Assembly: GCF_013256625.1 (NCBI RefSeq)
Contig: NZ_CP053908.1
Location: 4,402,001 to 4,466,000 of the forward strand
Direction: 5' to 3'
From: Hymenobacter sp. BRD128
GTDB taxonomy: Bacteria; Bacteroidota; Bacteroidia; Cytophagales; Hymenobacteraceae
Length of the DNA stretch: 64,000 nucleotides
Part shown: positions 1 to 6,695 of the stretch, piece by piece
Layout of the letters: the number at the start of each line of letters is the position of its first letter
How positions within the stretch are numbered: the first letter of the stretch is position 1
Notes under the pieces: model-generated
The model's database searches: none
The model's input: only the letters and a program-made list of their open reading frames with translations
Told to the model about the DNA's origin: nothing
Translations under genes and position numbers: made by a program

Positions 1-1109
1 TACTGCTCGGCGTGCAGGCCGGTTTGGGTGAGGCTGTCGAAGTGGCGGCGCACCACAATGGAGCCGAACAGGCCGGTCTTGGGCTTGGTTTTGATAGCAA
101 AGCACAGTTGAAACGTGCGCACATCCTCCTCGTTGAAATGGCGCACCAGCTCGTGCTTCAGGGCTAGGCCGTGGGCGCAGTGGTCCTCGACCTGCCAGTT
201 TAGCTCATTGGCGGCGTGGCGCACGTTGATGCGGTGGCGGCGCAGCACGGCGTCCCAGTGCGGGCGGTCGGCCAGGGCAATACCTTTGATGATGAGCGAC
301 TTCCAGGGCGTGGTGCAGAGCTGGCCGAGGCGCGTGCGCAGGCATACCTGGCACACGTCTTTGAGGAAAGCCACCGAAAACTGCTCGTCGCGCCGGTAGA
401 TGCCTAGCCACAGCTTGCTGCCGTAGCGGTTGAAGCCTTCGTAGTAGGGCAGCGTGAAATCGGGCAGGCTAAGCGGCGTAGTAATGGGCTGCGTGATAAA
501 GCGTTGGCTGTCGCTCACGAGGCGGTGCAGCAGTGCGCCATCGGCCGCCGGCTGGTCGTAAAACTGGTCCTTATTGGCAAAAATGGCCCATTCCACGGCG
601 CGGCTCAGGCCGGGGATATCCTCCGAATAAACGAGGCCGGGCCAGCAGTACACGGCATTGGTTTGCGGAAAGCGCAGGTAGAGATACCAGTAATTGCTGG
701 TGTCGGAGGTGATGAAGTTGAGGTTGCCGGTGAAGAAAGGAATGAACGTCTGGTGGCGGTCGATGAGGTTGATTTTCAGCTTGGGCTGGTAATCGAAGAG
801 GTCCAGAATGTTGCGGTACACGCCCTCGCGCAGCCAGGCCGTGTTATGAAAAACTTCCTCCACCACGTAGGAGCTGCTGATATTGGGGTGCTTATCGGCA
901 TCGACCTCGCACGCGATACCGGCCTGGCCCAGCGTGTGCAGCAGCCCGCGCCGGTGCGTGGCACCTACCTCAAAAAACAGCTGCTGCCGATTGCCAAACC
1001 GCACTTGCTCGACTTGTGCGCGCTCGGCCGCTTCCAAGATGGTGAGCAAATCGCCGGCCGACACGAGGCCGCCGGCCAGATTAATTTTGACGAGGTGAGA
1101 CAATTTCAA
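1..1109 (-). CDS. Nitrite/sulfite-reductase-like half-domain protein, partial at window edge
   Basis: An open frame runs on the minus strand from about 1109 through the left edge without a stop, so only the first ~369 residues are seen. The N-terminus (KINLAGGLVSAGDL, then RFGNRQQLFF at about residues 37-46) resembles the ferredoxin-like half domain of sulfite and nitrite reductases, where a similar arginine-containing strand contacts the haem. I see only a C-x2-C pair (VCQVC) further on, not the full set of [4Fe-4S]-sirohaem cysteines, so it may not be catalytic. I recall Bacteroidota proteins of this kind beside nitrate genes that end in a rubredoxin domain; that end would lie outside the window. 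No ATG fits: TTG at 1109 or 1103 is the likely start, with GTG at 1148 possible. It follows the nitrate reductase by 73 bases and is probably the last gene of that operon. Confidence 0.6.
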   Translation of the reverse strand, partial: MKLSHLVKINLAGGLVSAGDLLTILEAAERAQVEQVRFGNRQQLFFEVGATHRRGLLHTLGQAGIACEVDADKHPNISSSYVVEEVFHNTAWLREGVYRNILDLFDYQPKLKINLIDRHQTFIPFFTGNLNFITSDTSNYWYLYLRFPQTNAVYCWPGLVYSEDIPGLSRAVEWAIFANKDQFYDQPAADGALLHRLVSDSQRFITQPITTPLSLPDFTLPYYEGFNRYGSKLWLGIYRRDEQFSVAFLKDVCQVCLRTRLGQLCTTPWKSLIIKGIALADRPHWDAVLRRHRINVRHAANELNWQVEDHCAHGLALKHELVRHFNEEDVRTFQLCFAIKTKPKTGLFGSIVVRRHFDSLTQTGLHAEQ

Positions 1110-1182
1110 TGAGCAATTAGCAATTATTTTCTTGTTGATGACGGTCACGCTTCATGGGCTGCTAACTGGTAATTGCTCACTG
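1110..1182. repeat. Short inverted repeat between nitrate reductase and next gene
   Basis: TGAGCAATTA at 1110-1119 is matched by TAATTGCTCA at 1170-1179, a perfect 10-base inverted repeat, with further copies of AATTGCT-like words inside. It has no T-run, so it is not a clear terminator. It may be a small dispersed repeat or a processing hairpin in the operon mRNA. Confidence 0.4.
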
Positions 1183-2880
1183 CTAACTGAAAAATACGCT
1201 GCACCTCGGGCGGCACGAGCCGCAGCCGGTGCCCGCGCCGGTGCTGGCGCACAGTTCCTTGAGCGAGTTGCAGCCGGTGGCGATGGCCTGGCGCAGGTTG
1301 TCGGCGCCCACGTTATTACAGCTGCACACCAGCCTGCCGAGCACTGGCGTGGCCTGGCCACCACTGCGCAGCAGTTGCAGGCGCTTGTCGCTCAGCTCGG
1401 TGCGGTTGGCGATGAGGTCGCGGTATTCCTGAAACTCATGTTTATCGCCGATAAGAATGGCGCCCACTAGCCGGTCCTGGTGGATGATGCATTTCTTGTA
1501 GTAGCGCTTGGCTTTGTCGGTAAAGACAATCTCTTCGTAATCAGTGCTGTTAGGGCATTCGGGCAGGCCGATGCTGCACAGGTCGAAGCCGTGAATCTTG
1601 ATGATGTTCATAAACGTACTGCCCAGGTACTGGCTAGCCACGTCGCCGCTGAGGTAGCGGGCCAGCACGGCCGCCTGCTGCTCGGCCGCCGCCGTGATGC
1701 CGTAGAGCGTGCCCTGGAATTCGGCGATTTCGCCCAGCGCAAATACGTTAGGGTCGCTGGTTTGCAGGTGGGCATCGACCACCACGCCGCGCTGGCAGGC
1801 TAGCCCGCAGTCGCGCGCCAGCTCCACGTTGGGCACCGTGCCGATGGCCAGGATAAGGGCGTCGCAGTCGAGGCGGCGGCCGCTCTTAAGGCCCACGCCG
1901 GTGAGGCGGGCGCGGCCGTAGTACAGCTCCACCTCGTCGTTGAAGTAAAGGTCGCAGCCCTGGTCCACCATTTCCTCCTGCAGAAGCTGGCTGCCCAGCG
2001 CATCGAGCTGCCGGTCGAGAAACCGCGAAATGCGCTGAATAATCGTGACGCGGGTGCCCACCTCGCGCAAGGAAGCGGCCATTTCGAGGCCGAGCAGGCC
2101 ACCCCCCACTATCACCACGTGCGCCTGCTCGGGCAGGTGCTGCCTGAAGTTATCGGCGTCGGTGCGGCTGCGCATCGTGAAGATGCCGGGCAGCGTGGGC
2201 ACGCCGCGCGGCACGGCCGCCCGGCTGCCGGTGGCCAGGATGAGCACGTCGTAGCTGGTGCGCTGGCCCAGCGAATCGACCACGTATTTCTCGGCGCGGT
2301 TTACCTCCGTCACGTGCACGCCGCGCCGCAGGGCTATGGCGTGGGCCGGCTCCTCGTGGTCCTGCATTTTTACCAGCTGCGCCCAGCTTTGGTGGCCGCT
2401 GATGTAGTCGGGCAGCATCACGCGGTTATAAAACGGCTGGTCTTCCTTGCTGAAAATGGTAATGTCATCTTCTTGATTAACTTCGCGATACGACCGCACG
2501 AAGCCGTGCGCGCCCGCGCCCGCGCCGATGATGACGATGTGCTGCCGGGGCTTGGCATACTTGACGACGTGCACCGCGCAAAACTTCAAGTCGGGTTCCT
2601 TGGAAAGGGGGTCGAGCGCGCCGGAAGTCACGTTGTTGGCCCGGTTCAAATCGGAGCCTAGCTGCTTGCCCCAGTGCATAGGCAAAAACACCACGCCCGG
2701 CCGTAGGCCCGCCGCCAGCCGCGCCGCCACGCGCACCTCACCCCGGCGCGAGGTCACCGTTACGAGGTCGCCCTCGGCCACGCCCAGCGCGGCGGCATCG
2801 TGCGGGTGTATTTCCAGAAAAGCTTGGGGCTGTGCTGGTTCAGCTTGCTGACTTTGCCCGTCTTGGTCATCGTGTGCCAC
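1183..2880 (-). CDS. FAD/[2Fe-2S] electron-input half of a fused nitrate reductase (separated by a frameshift)
   Basis: This frame begins inside the molybdopterin-dinucleotide binding domain of nitrate reductase (FLEIHPHDAAALGVAEGDLV) and continues, with no room for a separate start, into a pyridine-nucleotide-disulfide oxidoreductase domain. That domain has an FAD motif IIGAGAGAHG and an NAD(P) motif IVGGGLLGLEMA. The chain ends in a BFD-like [2Fe-2S] domain (LVCSCNN and GTGCGSC). The role is to take electrons from NAD(P)H and pass them to the molybdenum centre. It is really the C-terminal half of the protein whose N-terminal half is encoded at 2760-4661; the two are split by one missing base near 2826-2829. 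Residues before FLEIHP in this frame are out-of-frame translation. Confidence 0.85.
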   Translation of the reverse strand: MAHDDQDGQSQQAEPAQPQAFLEIHPHDAAALGVAEGDLVTVTSRRGEVRVAARLAAGLRPGVVFLPMHWGKQLGSDLNRANNVTSGALDPLSKEPDLKFCAVHVVKYAKPRQHIVIIGAGAGAHGFVRSYREVNQEDDITIFSKEDQPFYNRVMLPDYISGHQSWAQLVKMQDHEEPAHAIALRRGVHVTEVNRAEKYVVDSLGQRTSYDVLILATGSRAAVPRGVPTLPGIFTMRSRTDADNFRQHLPEQAHVVIVGGGLLGLEMAASLREVGTRVTIIQRISRFLDRQLDALGSQLLQEEMVDQGCDLYFNDEVELYYGRARLTGVGLKSGRRLDCDALILAIGTVPNVELARDCGLACQRGVVVDAHLQTSDPNVFALGEIAEFQGTLYGITAAAEQQAAVLARYLSGDVASQYLGSTFMNIIKIHGFDLCSIGLPECPNSTDYEEIVFTDKAKRYYKKCIIHQDRLVGAILIGDKHEFQEYRDLIANRTELSDKRLQLLRSGGQATPVLGRLVCSCNNVGADNLRQAIATGCNSLKELCASTGAGTGCGSCRPRCSVFFS

Positions 2881-4661
2881 TGGTCGCGGATGCGGCCGGT
2901 AGTGAGGATGAAAGGAAAATCGGTATCCGTCGCTTCGCTGCGGAACGCGACCTGCACCGGGTGAATGATAGCCCGGCGCGACGGCGTATAAAACTGCTGG
3001 TCGGTAAATAAGCGGGCTGTGTCGGGCGCCGGCTGGCTAGCCCGGTAGGGCCACTGCACCGACCCGCGTTCCTGCAAAATGCGGTAAGTCAGACCCGAAA
3101 TATCGAGCGTGGTGCCGGCCGTCAGGCGCGCATGTTCCTCATAGATAGCCGCCGGGCTAGGGTAGTCGAAACCACTAAAGCCCATCGCCCGCGCAAAGCG
3201 GCAGATAATTTCGGCATCGGGCAGGGCCTCGCCGGGCGCGGCCACCACCTTCGCCAGGTGGCTGATGCGGCGCTCCGAATTGGTCATGGTGCCTTCTTTT
3301 TCGGCCCAGGCGGCGGCGGGCAGAATAACGTCGGCGTAGGCCAGCGTTTCGGGCTTGTGGCTGATTTCCTGCACCACCACAAATCTGGCCTTGGCCAGGG
3401 CCGCCTCGGCCTGGCGTGCGTTGGGCAAGCTGGTGAGCGGGTTGGTGCAGAGTATCCAGATGGCTTTGAGGCGGCCATCTGCCAGGGCCTCAAACATTTC
3501 GGTGGCCGTGTAGCCGGGCGTGGCGGCCAGCGGCCCGCTGCCCCAGAACTGCTGCACCTCGGCGCGGTGAGCGGGGCTAGCCAGGTTGCGGTGGGCGGGC
3601 AGCAGGTTGCTGAGGCCGCCCACCTCGCGCCCGCCCATCGCATTGGGCTGGCCGGTGAGCGAGAGCGGCCCCGCGCCGGGCCGGCCAATCTGACCCGTGA
3701 TGAGGTGCAGATTCAGCAGCGCCAGGTTTTTATCGACCCCCACGGCACTCTGGTTCAGGCCCATCGTCCACATCGAGAGGAAGGCCCGGGCGCTGCCGAG
3801 GTAGCTAGCGGCCAGTCGAATAGCTTCTTCCGGCACGCCGCATAGCTGCGCCGACTCGGCCAGGGGGCGCGCCAGCACACTATCGCGGTACGTCTCGAAG
3901 CCTTCGGCGTGCTGCTCGATGAAAGCCAGGTCGATGTCGCCATTCTCAATGAGCACCCTAGCCAGGGCTTGAAGCAGCACCACATCGGTACCGGGAATGA
4001 GCTGCAAGTGCAGGTCGGCCAGCGCGGTAGAGTCGGTGGCGCGCGGGTCAATGACGATGACTTTGGTGGTTGGGTTGGCGGCTTTGTGCGCCTCCACGCG
4101 GCGCCACAAGATGGGGTGGCACCAGGCGGGGTTGGCGCCGGCCACCAGCAGGCAGTCGGCCAGCTCGATATCGTCGTAGCACACCGGCACGCTGTCTTCG
4201 CCCAACGCCATTTTGTAGCCCACCACGGCGCTGCTCATGCACAGGCGCGAGTTGGTGTCGAGATTATTGCTGCCAATAAAGCCCTTCATGAGCTTATTGA
4301 GCACGTAGTATTCCTCGGTGAGGCACTGACCCGAGGCGTAGAAAGCCACCGAATCGGGGCCATACTGGTCAATAAAGGTCTTGAAAACGGCCGCGGTGCG
4401 GGCCAGGGCCTCGTCCCAGCTCACGCGCTGCACCGGGTGGTTTTTGCTGTAGCGCATCTGCGGGTACAGCAGGCGGTCGGAGCGGTCGTTGACGGTGTAT
4501 TGCAGATTTAGCCCTTTGCTGCACAGCGCACCTTTGTTCACGGGGTAATCGGGGTTGCCGACCACGGTCACGTCGCCATTTTTCTCGGGCTGCACCAGCA
4601 CCCCGCAGCCTACCCCGCAGTAGCAGCAGATGGACGGAGAGGCGGGGGAGAGGGTTGACAT
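2760..4661 (-). CDS. nasA: Assimilatory nitrate reductase, molybdenum catalytic half (frameshifted near its end)
   Basis: Cytoplasmic molybdopterin oxidoreductase that reduces nitrate to nitrite. The N-terminus carries the [4Fe-4S] ligands C12-x2-C15-x3-C19 and C47, followed by the bis-MGD catalytic domains (LLVAGANPAWCHPILWRRVE, MGLNQSAVGVDKNLALLNL). There is no Tat signal, which fits an assimilatory enzyme. The frame is genuine up to GRIRDQWHTMTKTGKVSKLNQHSP; the last ~22 residues are frameshifted read-through ending at 2760. At 2826-2829 (four G on the plus strand) one extra base restores the reading into the FAD/[2Fe-2S] module at 1183-2880, giving about 1159 residues. It lies 52 bases downstream of the transporter gene and is cotranscribed with it. 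Confidence 0.9.
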   Translation of the reverse strand: MSTLSPASPSICCYCGVGCGVLVQPEKNGDVTVVGNPDYPVNKGALCSKGLNLQYTVNDRSDRLLYPQMRYSKNHPVQRVSWDEALARTAAVFKTFIDQYGPDSVAFYASGQCLTEEYYVLNKLMKGFIGSNNLDTNSRLCMSSAVVGYKMALGEDSVPVCYDDIELADCLLVAGANPAWCHPILWRRVEAHKAANPTTKVIVIDPRATDSTALADLHLQLIPGTDVVLLQALARVLIENGDIDLAFIEQHAEGFETYRDSVLARPLAESAQLCGVPEEAIRLAASYLGSARAFLSMWTMGLNQSAVGVDKNLALLNLHLITGQIGRPGAGPLSLTGQPNAMGGREVGGLSNLLPAHRNLASPAHRAEVQQFWGSGPLAATPGYTATEMFEALADGRLKAIWILCTNPLTSLPNARQAEAALAKARFVVVQEISHKPETLAYADVILPAAAWAEKEGTMTNSERRISHLAKVVAAPGEALPDAEIICRFARAMGFSGFDYPSPAAIYEEHARLTAGTTLDISGLTYRILQERGSVQWPYRASQPAPDTARLFTDQQFYTPSRRAIIHPVQVAFRSEATDTDFPFILTTGRIRDQWHTMTKTGKVSKLNQHSPKLFWKYTRTMPPRWAWPRATS

Positions 4662-4713
4662 AGTGGTTTATGAATTTGGTTATCGTTCTGCCGCCGCCGG
4701 CGAGGCTAGCCGG

Positions 4714-6033
4714 CTAAGCCCCAGCCAGGGCCAGCGGCGCTTCGGCCGGCGCTTCGCCCGTTTCTTTAGCTAGCAGGCGCACCAGCAGTACCAGCGCGCC
4801 CACGGCCGCCACCCCGAAGCCGATGTAGAGAAAGGCCGTGCTGTAGCTGATTTCCTTGGACTTGAACAGGAAGCCGACCAGCATAGCGCCGAGGTTGCCG
4901 CCCGCGCCCACAATGCCGCTCACGCTGCCGATGGCCTGCTTGTTCACAAACGGTACGATGGAGTAGGTGCAGCCATTGGCCATTTTCAAAAACAGCGCAA
5001 ACACCAGCATCGACACGATGGCCAGCGTGAGGCTGGGAGCCAGCGAAAAGAACGCAATGCCAATGCCTTCGAGTACCAGGAAGGCGCTCAGCAGCACCCA
5101 CTTGCCCTTGAGGCCGTAGGCGCGGCCGGTGCGGTCGGCCACGATGCCACCCAGGCCCCTCGCGAAGATGTTCATGAAGCCAAAGATGCCGGCCAGCAGG
5201 CCCGCCGCCACCAGCGTGGCCCCAAAGTGGTCGACGAAGTACACGGCGGCCACGTTGTCGATGGTGATTTCGATGCCGAAGCAGGCGCCGTAGGCCAGCG
5301 CCAACAGCCAGGTGCGGTAGTCGCGCAGGGCCAGCAGGAAGGTGCCTTTCTTCTGCGTCGTGGCGTCGCGCTCAATATCGGCGTAGTTGCCGCGCGGCGT
5401 GTCTTCAGTGTAGTTGTAGTACAACACGGCCATTATCAGCAGAATAACGCCGGGTACGACCATCGCCAGCCGCCACGAGTTGGCTTTGTCCACGTAGCCC
5501 AGGCTCACGAAGGCGGCGGCTACCAGGGGCATCACCATGTTGGCGATGCCGCCACCAAGGTTGCCCCAGCCGCCGGCCACGGCGTTGGCGGTGCCCACCA
5601 CATTGGGCGCAAACATCATTGAGGTGTGAAACTGCGTAATGACAAACGAGGCACCAATAATGCCGATGGCTAGCCGGAACAGCAGGAAGCTCTGGTAGCT
5701 GTTGCTCAGTCCGATAAGCATGACCGGAATGGCACCCACCGCTAGCAGCAAGGTGTAGGCTAGCCGCGGGCCGATGGTGTCGCAGAGCTTGCCCATGAGT
5801 AGGCGCGCCAGAATGGTGGCCGACACCGAGGCAATCACGATGTTGCCCACCTGCCCCTTATCGAGGTGCAGCTGCTCGCGCACCAGCGGCATGAGCGGCG
5901 CAATGCCAAACCACCCAAAAAAGCAGAAGAAAAACGTGAGCCACGTGAGGTGAAACGTGCGCATTTGCACGCCCTTGGCGGCGAAGATGTTGAGCCGGGT
6001 CAGCGGCTGCTGGGCAGTAGCAAGGGAGTCCAT
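4714..6033 (-). CDS. Nitrate/nitrite MFS transporter
   Basis: A 439-residue inner-membrane protein of the major facilitator superfamily, nitrate-nitrite porter (NarK/NasA) family. It starts with MRTFHLTWLTFFFCFFGWFGIAPLMP, typical of the first helix of this group, and has the MFS loop LLMGKLCDTIGPRLAY between helices 2 and 3 and a glycine-rich signature (GTANAVAGGWGNLGGG) in helix 5. About twelve membrane segments can be traced. The ATG at 6033 is chosen over the upstream TTG at 6039. It sits between nirD and the nitrate reductase gene and presumably imports nitrate and/or exports nitrite. It would be called nasA or narK in other organisms. Confidence 0.92.
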   Translation of the reverse strand: MDSLATAQQPLTRLNIFAAKGVQMRTFHLTWLTFFFCFFGWFGIAPLMPLVREQLHLDKGQVGNIVIASVSATILARLLMGKLCDTIGPRLAYTLLLAVGAIPVMLIGLSNSYQSFLLFRLAIGIIGASFVITQFHTSMMFAPNVVGTANAVAGGWGNLGGGIANMVMPLVAAAFVSLGYVDKANSWRLAMVVPGVILLIMAVLYYNYTEDTPRGNYADIERDATTQKKGTFLLALRDYRTWLLALAYGACFGIEITIDNVAAVYFVDHFGATLVAAGLLAGIFGFMNIFARGLGGIVADRTGRAYGLKGKWVLLSAFLVLEGIGIAFFSLAPSLTLAIVSMLVFALFLKMANGCTYSIVPFVNKQAIGSVSGIVGAGGNLGAMLVGFLFKSKEISYSTAFLYIGFGVAAVGALVLLVRLLAKETGEAPAEAPLALAGA

Positions 6034-6051
6034 AAGCAAGTGGTTTGGTGC

Positions 6052-6113
6052 GAAGTAGCGCGGACTTTTAGTCCGCGAATAGAGGTATTTAGAGTAGTTC
6101 GCCGCGCGGACTC
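6052..6113. repeat. Dispersed hairpin repeat of the GCGCGGACT family
   Basis: CGCGGACT-TTT-AGTCCGCG at 6059-6077 is a perfect 8-bp stem. A second hairpin, GGACTCACAGAGTCC, follows at 6098-6112. Closely related hairpins occur at 15513-15577 and 34685-34774, always between genes. Confidence 0.6.
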
Positions 6114-6135
6114 ACAGAGTCCACACTATATAGCA

Positions 6136-6486
6136 TCAGGCCCAGCCGATGTATACCATATCGCCTTCTACCCGAATAGGATAGGTCTGAATAGCGCACT
6201 CATCGGCATTCAGGCACTCGCCGGTGAGTAGCGAGAAGGTGCGCTTGTGGTAGGGGCAGGCCACCTTGGGCTCGCAAGCCTCGCCGGTGCTGCCAATCAT
6301 GCCCCTGGCCAGTATCATCTGCTGCTTGTGGGGGCACAGGTTTTGGGTGGCGTACCACTCGCCGCGCCGGGCAAAGTTGAAAATGGCCACCTGCTCGCCC
6401 TCTACCAGGGCGCAGGCCCCGCCGTCGGCGGGCACGTCGGAGGTCCGGCACACGGGGAGCCAGGTAACTGCGGTCAGCGTTTCCAT
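6136..6486 (-). CDS. nirD: Nitrite reductase small subunit, Rieske [2Fe-2S] protein
   Basis: A 116-residue soluble protein with one Rieske-type iron-sulfur fold. The ligands are visible as C51-x-H53 (CPHKQQ) and C77-x2-H80 (CPYHKR). This length and architecture are those of NirD, the small subunit that accompanies the sirohaem NAD(P)H nitrite reductase NirB. Many NirD proteins lack the cluster ligands, but this one keeps all four. It lies downstream of nirB on the same strand after a 209-base spacer with hairpins, and upstream of the transporter gene, so it belongs to the nitrate assimilation operon. The ATG start at 6486 is clear. Confidence 0.9.
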   Translation of the reverse strand: METLTAVTWLPVCRTSDVPADGGACALVEGEQVAIFNFARRGEWYATQNLCPHKQQMILARGMIGSTGEACEPKVACPYHKRTFSLLTGECLNADECAIQTYPIRVEGDMVYIGWA

Positions 6487-6695
6487 AAAAAGCTATTCAC
6501 TAATTGATTGTATGTGATGGCGCGGGGCGCTGCCCCGTGCCATCTATTTGCCGGCCTCTGGCCGGCGCATCTGCAAGCGTTGTTGGAACTAGTTTTACCA
6601 GCGTGCCCTAGCGTGCGGGCCAGAGGCCCGCGAATAGTCGGCACGAGCCTCGCGCCATCGGGGCCATCCGGTTATTGCTGTTCGGGCCAATGGGT
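6487..6695. repeat. Hairpin-rich nirB-nirD spacer with a repeated hairpin
   Basis: ATGGCGCGGGGC with GCCCCGTGCCAT forms a hairpin at 6517-6543 (one mismatch). A near-identical hairpin occurs at 39150-39175. Two further perfect stems follow: GCCGGC with its complement near 6552-6568, and GCGGGCC-AGA-GGCCCGC near 6616-6632. No gene is seen. The structures may stabilise or process the nirB-nirD mRNA. Confidence 0.5.

Noticed and set aside
504..1112. Plus-strand open frame of 202 codons at the left edge
   Set aside because: It is antisense to the reductase-like partial gene, whose minus-strand translation shows conserved motifs.
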